A DNA stretch of 10,052 nt from an uncultured Muribaculaceae bacterium (lineage in GTDB: Bacteria > Bacteroidota > Bacteroidia > Bacteroidales > Muribaculaceae), in assembly GCA_910583675.1 (NCBI GenBank), contig CAJTYH010000062.1, forward strand, positions 1 to 10,052, written 5' to 3'. Both the position numbers and the translations under genes were made by a program. Every line of letters begins with the position of its first letter. The stretch's first letter is position 1. Below are positions 1-5,300 of this stretch, piece by piece. The notes beneath the pieces are model-generated. The model worked only from the letters and a program-made list of their open reading frames with translations, did not search any database and had not been told where the DNA came from.

Positions 1-190
1 GCGAACCGAAACCGGTGGTGATGCCGTAGATGGGTTCCTTCTGGGTCTCCATCTTCCGGTCAAGATATTCACGACAACGGGTTATCCTGGCTTTCGCATC
101 TTCGCTGAGTGCGAGTTTTATGCCGTTTTTCAGAATTTGCTCCACTCGGTCGATGGTCAGTCGCTCGGAGCTTATATGATGAGTTTCCAC
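1..190 (-). CDS. hutH: Histidine ammonia-lyase, N-terminal part (runs off the left edge)
   Basis: HutH removes ammonia from L-histidine to give trans-urocanate, the first step of cytoplasmic histidine breakdown. Only the first 63 codons are present. They read V/M-ETHHISSERLTIDRVEQ, then RCREYLDRKMETQKEP and IYGITTGFGS; the last stretch matches the conserved N-terminal 'YGxxTGFG' motif of the histidine/phenylalanine ammonia-lyase family. The Ala-Ser-Gly segment that forms the MIO cofactor would lie outside the window. I take GTG at 190 as the start. An in-frame stop sits four codons upstream (200-202), the only other in-frame start-like codon is TTG at 199, and the first internal ATG is too deep. 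There is no Shine-Dalgarno site. The gene lies downstream of hutU in the same direction, 155 bp away, so it is probably read as part of the hut operon. The stop at 200-202 lies inside the heptamer repeat array. Confidence 0.9.
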   Translation of the reverse strand, partial: METHHISSERLTIDRVEQILKNGIKLALSEDAKARITRCREYLDRKMETQKEPIYGITTGFGS

Positions 191-194
191 TTTT

Positions 195-229
195 ATCAAT
201 TAGTAATTAGTAATTATCAATTAGTAATT
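195..229. repeat. Five tandem AT-rich heptamers just upstream of hutH
   Basis: On the plus strand this is five contiguous 7-bp units: ATCAATT, AGTAATT, AGTAATT, ATCAATT, AGTAATT. Every unit is one of two variants sharing A-N-N-AATT, with no interruption. The array ends four bases before the hutH GTG codon, so it forms the immediate leader of hutH in the messenger RNA. Unit count could change by slippage. Function unknown. Confidence 0.85.
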
Positions 230-230
230 T

Positions 231-257
231 GGGGTCAGAGGGGTCAGAGATATCAGA
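231..257. repeat. 9-bp tandem repeat in the hutU-hutH spacer
   Basis: GGGGTCAGA occurs twice in perfect tandem (231-239, 240-248), followed by the decayed third copy GATATCAGA (249-257). A further degenerate relative may follow to about 269. It directly follows the heptamer array, with one base between them, but has unrelated sequence and a different period. Function unknown. Confidence 0.75.
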
Positions 258-269
258 GGAATCAACAGA

Positions 270-348
270 TTTCTTAATTTCTTTTTTCTCAACTTCTCAA
301 TTTCTTGATTTCTTGCTTGACTTCTCCTGCTCTTACTTCTAACTTCTA
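270..348. repeat. Pyrimidine-rich tract with 8-bp repeats, overlapping the hutU stop
   Basis: The plus strand is almost entirely T and C with scattered AA or GA steps, so the hut messenger is purine-rich here. The clearest units are ACTTCTCA (292-299) and ATTTCTTG twice in tandem (300-307, 308-315). Looser TTCT-containing units continue up to the hutU stop codon (346-348). It could be an unstructured purine-rich leader that helps ribosomes load at hutH, where no Shine-Dalgarno site is seen; that role is inference. Confidence 0.55.
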
Positions 349-2358
349 TTTTAGTGCCTCACGTATGAGGTTGGTATCGGCCATGTTGGGGAGAGTGACG
401 CGGAGGAGGGGAGTGCGCTCCATCTCACGCCGTATGGCGTGGATGGCACCCTCGTTGCGTGCCCATGAACGGCGTGCTATGCCGTTGTTCACGTCCCACA
501 GCAGCATTTCCCTGATGGCATTGTCTGATGCCTCCGATCCGTCGATTACCATGCCGAATCCGCCGTTGATGACTTCTCCCCATCCTACTCCGCCTCCGTT
601 GTGGATGGATACCCATGTGGCACCGCGGAATGAGTCGCCGATCACATTGTGCACGGCCATGTCGGCTGTCAGGTTGGAGCCGTCATAGATGTTGGAGGTC
701 TCACGGTAGGGAGAGTCGGTGCCTGACACGTCGTGGTGGTCACGGCCGAGAACCACAGGCGCCGTAATCTCGCCACGCCGTATGGCATCGTTGAACGCAA
801 GCGCTATGCGGGTGCGCCCTTCGCTGTCGGCATAAAGGATGCGTGCTTGTGAGCCTACCACAAGGTGGTTTTCCTCAGCCTTTCTTATCCAGTGAAGATT
901 GTCCTCAAGCTGTCCCTTTATTTCTTCCGGTGCTTCCGGCAGCATCTCTTCGAGCACGCGTGCGGCTATACGGTCTGTGGCGGCAAGGTCTTCCGGCTTG
1001 CCTGAGGTGCATACCCATCTGAAGGGTCCGAAACCGTAGTCGAAGAACAACGGCCCCATTATATCCTGCACATAGGAGGGGTAACGGAAAGTGCCGTCCT
1101 GTTTCATTACGTCTGCACCGGCGCGGGATGCTTCAAGCAGGAAGGCGTTCCCATAGTCGAAGAAATACATCCCCTTTGCAGTCAGTCGGTTTATGGCTGC
1201 TACCTGACGGCGCAACGATTCCCTTACGGCCTCCTTGAAGCGTTCCGGCTCGTCGGCCATCATGCGTTGCGATTCCTCGTAGGAATATCCTACCGGGTAG
1301 TATCCCCCTGCCCAGGGGTTATGCAGCGAGGTCTGGTCGCTTCCGAGGTCTACGGGGATGTTTTCCTCTGCCAGACGTTCCCATAGGTCGACTATGTTTC
1401 CCTGATAGGCGAGCGAGACTGTCTCCTTGTCAGCCATGGCCTTGCGTGTCCTTTCGATAAGTTCGTCAAGGGAGGTGTGGACTTCGTCTACCCACCCCTG
1501 CGACTTACGTTTTTCAACGGCTTTGGGATTTATTTCTGCAGTGATGCTCACAACTCCGGCGATGTTTCCGGCTTTGGGTTGTGCGCCCGACATCCCCCCA
1601 AGCCCTGCCGTAACGAATAGCATCCCGGTTATCGTGGGGCGTTCGGGCGAAAGGCGTTTGCGTGCGGCATTGAGCACGGTGATGGTTGTGCCATGCACGA
1701 TCCCCTGAGGGCCAATGTACATGTAGGAGCCGGCGGTCATCTGGCCGTATTGGCTCACTCCGAGCGCATTGAGGCGTTCCCAGTCGTCGGCCTTGGAATA
1801 ATTGGGGATAACCATGCCGTTTGTGACAACCACGCGTGGTGCCCGGGGATGGGAGGGGAACAGGCCGAGCGGGTGCCCGGAATACATGACGAGTGTCTGT
1901 TCGTCTGTCATCTCGGAGAGATATTTCATCGTGAGGCGGTACTGTGCCCAGTTCTGGAACACGGCTCCGTTACCTCCGTATGTGATCAGTTCATGTGGGT
2001 GCTGCGCGACTTGCGGATCAAGGTTGTTCTGGATCATCATCATTATCGCTGCTGCCTTGCGGGAGCGTGCCGGATACATGCCAATGGGACGTGCCTTCAT
2101 TTCGTAGTCAGGGCGGAAACGATACATGTATATGCGTCCGTAGCGATGCAGCTCGTCGGCAAATTCCTTTGCAAGCACTGCATGATGGCGCGGCTCGAAA
2201 TAGCGCAATGCATTGTGCAGCGCGAGTTCCTTTTGTGCGGGGGTAAGTATCTCCTTGCGACGTGGCGCGTGGTTGACATCGGGATCGTATGCCTTCGGAG
2301 TCGGGAGATCGGCAGGTATCCCTTCTGCTACTTGCCTGCGAAATTCTTCAGTGGTCAT
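346..2358 (-). CDS. hutU: Urocanate hydratase (long form)
   Basis: Urocanase adds water to urocanate to give 4-imidazolone-5-propionate, using tightly bound NAD+ as an electrophile; it is the second step of histidine breakdown. From ATG at 2358 the protein has 670 residues, close to the long urocanases of animals and Bacteroidota rather than the roughly 555-residue form of pseudomonads. Family signatures are strong: YGGNGAVFQNWAQY (about 127-140), the glycine-rich NAD-site region TAGLGGMSGAQ (about 250-260), SDQTSLHNPWAGGYYP (about 340-355), a conserved cysteine in RWVCTSG (Cys450), and ETSNIYDGSNLTADMAVHN followed by SIHNGGGVGWGEV (about 553-596). A TTG codon at 2370 would add four residues; I prefer the ATG because neither has a Shine-Dalgarno site. 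The start lies 19 bp after the ftcD stop, so the two genes are surely co-transcribed. No frameshift or truncation is seen. Confidence 0.97.
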   Translation of the reverse strand: MTTEEFRRQVAEGIPADLPTPKAYDPDVNHAPRRKEILTPAQKELALHNALRYFEPRHHAVLAKEFADELHRYGRIYMYRFRPDYEMKARPIGMYPARSRKAAAIMMMIQNNLDPQVAQHPHELITYGGNGAVFQNWAQYRLTMKYLSEMTDEQTLVMYSGHPLGLFPSHPRAPRVVVTNGMVIPNYSKADDWERLNALGVSQYGQMTAGSYMYIGPQGIVHGTTITVLNAARKRLSPERPTITGMLFVTAGLGGMSGAQPKAGNIAGVVSITAEINPKAVEKRKSQGWVDEVHTSLDELIERTRKAMADKETVSLAYQGNIVDLWERLAEENIPVDLGSDQTSLHNPWAGGYYPVGYSYEESQRMMADEPERFKEAVRESLRRQVAAINRLTAKGMYFFDYGNAFLLEASRAGADVMKQDGTFRYPSYVQDIMGPLFFDYGFGPFRWVCTSGKPEDLAATDRIAARVLEEMLPEAPEEIKGQLEDNLHWIRKAEENHLVVGSQARILYADSEGRTRIALAFNDAIRRGEITAPVVLGRDHHDVSGTDSPYRETSNIYDGSNLTADMAVHNVIGDSFRGATWVSIHNGGGVGWGEVINGGFGMVIDGSEASDNAIREMLLWDVNNGIARRSWARNEGAIHAIRREMERTPLLRVTLPNMADTNLIREALK

Positions 2359-2377
2359 ATTGTAAGTCAAAGGAGTT

Positions 2378-4069
2378 TCAGATTTTGGAATTAACTATGT
2401 CAAGCACATCACGCTCGGCGCTTTCCGTTGCGGCTGCAATCCCGGCTGCTTCCGACAGTAGCGTCTCGGCCACTCCACGGTCTTTAAGTCCGGCAGCGTT
2501 GATCTTTACGTTCAGATATGCTCCGAGGACTGCGCTGCGGGCGGCGAGGGCACCCACTCCGGCATCGCTGACAGAGGCCGGATTCCCGTTTTCCGCCATG
2601 GCTTTAAGCAGCGGGAACACTGCATATGCCGCTTTCATGGTGCGCAACGGCACCTGCGTGGCATAAAGCGTGGCATCCTGTATGGCTTGCGTGCGAGCGA
2701 CCTTCTCCTCTTCGGTGGCTTTCGGCAGTTTGAAGGAATCCATTATGCGGTTGAACGCAGCGGTGTCTTCATCCACCAGTGCAAGAAGTTCCTTGAGGTG
2801 CGCTTGTCCCTCTTCTGCAGCATCGCTGAAGGTCTCCCACTGGTCGTCCCATCCGGGTTTGTGTGCGGAGAGGTTGGCTACCATGGTGCCGAGTGCGGCT
2901 GCGAGCGCTCCCATGTATGCGGAGATGGATCCTCCACCGGGTGCGGGCGATTCGCTGGCGGTCTCCTGTGCGAACCCCCGACAGGTGAGGTCTACAAGCC
3001 CTTTGGCGTTTTCGGGCGCAATGAGCGATTCTATGACCTTTTCCTCGGCAATGAACGGTTTAAGGTCGTCCAGTCCCATTGATGTTATTGCCATGCGGAT
3101 GATCTCTTCATCCGAGATGCCTGTGGAGCGTTGTTGCTTCTTGAGGAAATATTTTCCGGCTTCGATGAGTGTGCGGCGTGGTACCAGTCCTACGATCTCA
3201 GTGCCGGTAACCCGTACTCCGCGTTCGTTTGCGGCACGGCAGACTTCGTCGAAGGCTACATGGAGAGGAGTGGCGGCAATGTCGGTGATGTTCATGGACA
3301 CCTGCGCTATGCCGTACTCGTCAATGTACCATCCTATGGCTTTTGTGCCCTTGAGGGTGCCCGGTATCATGACCTGCTTGCCGTCGGGACCTATCACGGG
3401 TTTATCGGTGACCTTGGGGCCTTGACGCATCGGGCGTCCTTTTTCGCGCACGTCGAAGGCGATGGCGTTGGCCCTACGTGTTGAGGTGGTATTGAGGTTG
3501 AAGTTTACGGCTATCAGGAAATCGCGTGCACCCACCACTGTGGCTCCGGTGCGTGCCATGTCATCGTCAAATTTGCGTGCGCCGAAATCAGGTGCTTCCC
3601 CCTTCTTGTCGGCACGTTCGGCGAGTCCCTCGTATTCCCCCTTGCGGACTACGGCGAGATTCTTGCGTGCCGGTGTGAAAGCTGCCGCCTCGTAGCAATA
3701 TGTGGGCACGTTCAACTCGTCTGCGATCCTTTTTGCGAGTTCGCGGGCAAGTGCGGCGCATTCTTCGAGGGTGATACCGGAGACAGGGATGAGCGGGAGC
3801 ACATCGGTAGCGCCGATACGTGGGTGTGCACCGTGGTGCTTGCGCATGTCTATGAGCTCGGCTGCATGCCGCACTCCCTGGAAGGCTGCTTCCACCACAG
3901 CTTCAGGAGATCCCACGAAAGTTACCACCGTGCGGTTGGTGGCTTCTCCGGGATCTACGTCAAGTACCTTCACTCCTTCCACATCCTTGATGGAAGCTAC
4001 TATGCTGTTAACTACGTTCATGTCGCGCCCTTCACTGAAATTGGGCACGCATTCGATGATCCTCTTCAT
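2378..4069 (-). CDS. ftcD: Bifunctional glutamate formiminotransferase / formiminotetrahydrofolate cyclodeaminase
   Basis: This enzyme moves the formimino group of N-formimino-L-glutamate to tetrahydrofolate, then releases ammonia to give 5,10-methenyl-tetrahydrofolate, linking histidine breakdown to the one-carbon pool. The 563-residue protein fuses both activities, much like the 541-residue mammalian enzyme. The formiminotransferase part covers about 1-325: it opens with MKRIIECVPNFSEGRD, and HHGAHPRIGATDVLP (78-92) places a histidine at 82, the catalytic position known in the pig enzyme. A linker of about 40 residues leads to the cyclodeaminase part (about 345-560) with SESPAPGGGSISA (372-384) and GNPASVSDAGVGALAARS (495-512). 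The start at 4069 is chosen over a longer open frame reaching 4213. It gives the family's canonical N-terminus, and the upstream extension has no family similarity and crosses the promoter. First gene of the hut operon; hutU follows after 19 bp. Confidence 0.97.
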   Translation of the reverse strand: MKRIIECVPNFSEGRDMNVVNSIVASIKDVEGVKVLDVDPGEATNRTVVTFVGSPEAVVEAAFQGVRHAAELIDMRKHHGAHPRIGATDVLPLIPVSGITLEECAALARELAKRIADELNVPTYCYEAAAFTPARKNLAVVRKGEYEGLAERADKKGEAPDFGARKFDDDMARTGATVVGARDFLIAVNFNLNTTSTRRANAIAFDVREKGRPMRQGPKVTDKPVIGPDGKQVMIPGTLKGTKAIGWYIDEYGIAQVSMNITDIAATPLHVAFDEVCRAANERGVRVTGTEIVGLVPRRTLIEAGKYFLKKQQRSTGISDEEIIRMAITSMGLDDLKPFIAEEKVIESLIAPENAKGLVDLTCRGFAQETASESPAPGGGSISAYMGALAAALGTMVANLSAHKPGWDDQWETFSDAAEEGQAHLKELLALVDEDTAAFNRIMDSFKLPKATEEEKVARTQAIQDATLYATQVPLRTMKAAYAVFPLLKAMAENGNPASVSDAGVGALAARSAVLGAYLNVKINAAGLKDRGVAETLLSEAAGIAAATESAERDVLDIVNSKI

Positions 4070-4112
4070 GGCAGATTGATTAATTCTTTTCAGACAATCG
4101 TTAAGTTTTTTG

Positions 4113-4142
4113 CAAATATAATGTATCCGCCCCGAAAAACAA
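4113..4142 (-). promoter_or_regulatory. Promoter of the ftcD-hutU-hutH operon
   Basis: On the minus strand TATATTTG (4120 to 4113) matches the Bacteroidota -7 consensus TAnnTTTG exactly. A TTG at 4142-4140 lies 19 bp further upstream, as expected for the -33 box. Transcription would start about 35-40 bases before the ftcD ATG at 4069. No operator is obvious, so induction by histidine or urocanate cannot be read from the sequence. Confidence 0.6.
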
Positions 4143-4209
4143 CTCGTCGGAACCATATTTTTGAGCATGTTTTGCGACAATTCTAAATGCGCTGCCCTTG
4201 GACGGATTC

Positions 4210-4584
4210 TCAAACCATATTGTGTGGTTTTACTATCCTGTCAAAATTATCAATTGCCCAATTTATGAGGTTGCCGATATGAGGCATAAGACTGTTGCCC
4301 ACTTCCGTCAGCGAGTATTCTACCTTTGGCGGGATTTCGGGGTAGATCTTTCGTTTGATCAGTCCGTCGGCTTCAAGGCTTCTCAGCGTTTCCGTCAGCA
4401 CTTTCGGCGAGATGTCGGGGATTGCTTTGCCTATCGTACTGAATCGTGTGTTGCCGTTTTCTGCAAGTATGCAGAGTATGAGGAGTGCCCATTTCCCGGA
4501 AAAGTGCGATATGACGTTTCGTACCGGACAAGACTCCGTGCGGGTGAATTTTTTTAGATTTTCTGTTATCGGAAATGCGTTCAT
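4210..4584 (-). CDS. HxlR-family winged helix-turn-helix transcriptional regulator
   Basis: A 124-residue DNA-binding protein of the HxlR/YodB family, usually dimeric regulators that respond to electrophiles, oxidants or aldehydes and often control a divergent neighbour. The family signature is clear: ESCPVRNVISHFSGKWALLIL (18-38) includes the Cys19-Pro20 pair at the position of the redox-sensing N-terminal cysteine of several HxlR proteins, and GKW opens the conserved DNA-binding region. Helix-turn-helix and wing follow in ISPKVLTETLRSLEADGLI (58-76) and KVEYSLTEVGNSL (87-99). The start is ATG at 4584; a TTG three codons upstream is the alternative. It is divergent from the cupin gene with 142 bp between them, which points to control of itself and the cupin. 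Two palindromes lie just before its start. No convincing terminator separates it from ftcD, so some read-through into the hut operon is possible. The inducer is unknown. Confidence 0.92.
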   Translation of the reverse strand: MNAFPITENLKKFTRTESCPVRNVISHFSGKWALLILCILAENGNTRFSTIGKAIPDISPKVLTETLRSLEADGLIKRKIYPEIPPKVEYSLTEVGNSLMPHIGNLINWAIDNFDRIVKPHNMV

Positions 4585-4595
4585 TTTCAACAATA

Positions 4596-4615
4596 GTTAC
4601 CTTTGGGAAAGTACC
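4596..4615. promoter_or_regulatory. Imperfect inverted repeat, candidate HxlR operator 1
   Basis: The arms GTTACCTTT and GAAAGTACC flank a central GG. The second arm's complement reads GGTACTTTC, matching the first at six of nine positions. The GTnAC...TTT / AAA...GTnnC pattern resembles operators of HxlR-type regulators. It begins 12 bp upstream of the hxlR ATG, where a bound dimer would block its transcription. Assignment rests on position and symmetry only. Confidence 0.4.
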
Positions 4616-4630
4616 TTACATTTGTGTAAG
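4615..4630. promoter_or_regulatory. Perfect palindrome CTTACA-TTTG-TGTAAG, candidate HxlR operator 2
   Basis: Two perfect 6-bp arms are separated by four bases. It shares one base with operator candidate 1, so the two sites sit in tandem. It ends two bases before the proposed -33 box of the cupin promoter. It also contains TACATTTG (4617-4624), a perfect plus-strand TAnnTTTG, but I see no good -33 box for that one. A regulator bound here could act on both divergent genes. Confidence 0.5.
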
Positions 4631-4632
4631 TT

Positions 4633-4664
4633 CTTGCATATGTTGTAGTTGTGGAGTAAATTTG
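4633..4664 (+). promoter_or_regulatory. Promoter of the cupin gene
   Basis: TAAATTTG (4657-4664) fits the Bacteroidota -7 element TAnnTTTG. CTTG at 4633-4636 is a plausible -33 box 20 bp upstream. The predicted messenger would have a leader of roughly 55 bases before the ATG at 4727, A/T-rich and without a Shine-Dalgarno site. Confidence 0.55.
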
Positions 4665-4726
4665 CGCTATCAAAACAATAGCGTATTACGAATGTAAAGT
4701 TAATCACTTTTTAAAACATATGCAAT

Positions 4727-5137
4727 ATGAATGAGCTTGTAATGGTTGAGAGTGGAAACAAATTCACTCATGCTTCTGTCGGTGCCCTCAGAGGATTCGA
4801 AGGGAAACAGTTTGTAAAGGAGGTCACAGGTGCCACATCCTGTGAAATATCTTTCGGTACGTTGCCTTCCGGGGAGTCTGTTCCGTTTTTCCACTCACAC
4901 AAGGGAAATGAGGAAAATTACATAATACTGTCAGGGTCTGGAAAGTTTCAGGTCGACGACAAGGTCTTTGACATATCTGAAGGTTCAGTGGTCCGTGTGG
5001 CCACCGGATGTGACCGCAATCTCAAATGCACTTCCGAAGTTCCCATGTCGTATATCTGCATCCAGGCCAGGGAGGGCAGCCTTGTGGACTATACCATGAC
5101 CGATGCCGAGATTACTCAGCGTGAGAATCTGCTCTGA
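4727..5137 (+). CDS. Single-domain cupin protein
   Basis: A 136-residue small beta-barrel (cupin) protein, probably cytoplasmic as no signal peptide is seen. Cupin motif 1 is clear: Gly49, His56-Ser-His58, Glu62/Glu63, then YIILSG with Gly70, close to the consensus G-X5-HXH-X3,4-E-X6-G. Motif 2 (Gly86 to Asn98, GSVVRVATGCDRN) keeps the glycines, but has Ala92 where the consensus proline sits and Arg97 in place of the metal-binding histidine. Metal binding, if any, would therefore use only the motif 1 ligands, and the enzymatic role is unclear. It has its own promoter and a strong terminator, so it is monocistronic, and it is divergent from the HxlR regulator that probably controls it. The ATG at 4727 follows an A/T-rich leader; an ATG at 4720 opens only a four-codon frame. 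Substrate unknown. A role in stress or aldehyde response would be a guess from the HxlR pairing. Confidence 0.85.
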   Translation: MNELVMVESGNKFTHASVGALRGFEGKQFVKEVTGATSCEISFGTLPSGESVPFFHSHKGNEENYIILSGSGKFQVDDKVFDISEGSVVRVATGCDRNLKCTSEVPMSYICIQAREGSLVDYTMTDAEITQRENLL

Positions 5138-5166
5138 CGACATAAACTGTGTATGGTAGTGTCAAT

Positions 5167-5215
5167 GCGGAGGTATGCAAGTCTTTTTGCGCACTTCCGC
5201 TTTTTATGTTTTTTT
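5167..5215 (+). terminator. Intrinsic terminator of the cupin gene
   Basis: The arms GCGGAGGTATGC (5167-5178) and GCGCACTTCCGC (5189-5200) form a 12-bp stem with one A-C mismatch and two G-T wobbles around a 10-base loop. TTTTTATGTTTTTTT follows immediately. It lies 30 bp after the cupin stop and separates that gene from the large downstream gene. Confidence 0.9.
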
Positions 5216-5230
5216 AACAAATCTGTCGTG

Positions 5231-5259
5231 TTTGCTTTTTGATGTCTATACTAATTTTG
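5231..5259 (+). promoter_or_regulatory. Promoter of the large glycosidase-like gene
   Basis: TAATTTTG (5252-5259) fits TAnnTTTG perfectly, and TTTG at 5231-5234 can serve as the -33 box with a slightly short 17-bp spacing. The leader to the ATG at 5301 would be about 35 bases. It lies just after the cupin terminator, supporting independent transcription. Confidence 0.55.
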
Positions 5260-5263
5260 TGAA

Positions 5264-5292
5264 ACCTTAAATTAGCTATAACCTTAACTTAG
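5264..5292 (+). repeat. Direct repeat in the leader of the glycosidase-like gene
   Basis: ACCTTAAATTAG (5264-5275) recurs as ACCTTAACTTAG (5281-5292), 11 of 12 bases identical and 17 bp apart start to start. It lies between the -7 element and the ATG, so it covers the predicted transcription start and leader. It could be a binding site for a regulator or chance in A/T-rich DNA. Confidence 0.4.
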
Positions 5293-5300
5293 ATTCAAGT

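Noticed and set aside
1693..2394. Open frame of 233 codons on the plus strand opposite hutU and its upstream junction
   Set aside because: It is antisense to a confidently identified gene. Its product is rich in Cys and His with no recognisable family, and the frame looks like a by-product of hutU codon use.
4070..4213. Upstream extension of ftcD by 48 codons
   Set aside because: The family N-terminus MKRIIECVPNFSEGRD begins at 4069, and the extension spans a perfect -7 element; it is leader and promoter DNA, not coding.
4212..4230. Hairpin AAACCA...TGGTTT at the 3' end of hxlR
   Set aside because: Only 6 bp of A/T-rich stem, inside the coding end of hxlR, with no U-run after it on the minus strand; not convincing as a terminator.
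4720..4734. Four-codon upstream frame (ATG CAA TAT GAA TGA) overlapping the cupin start
   Set aside because: Such short frames are common by chance in A/T-rich leaders, and nothing in its codons suggests an attenuation peptide.
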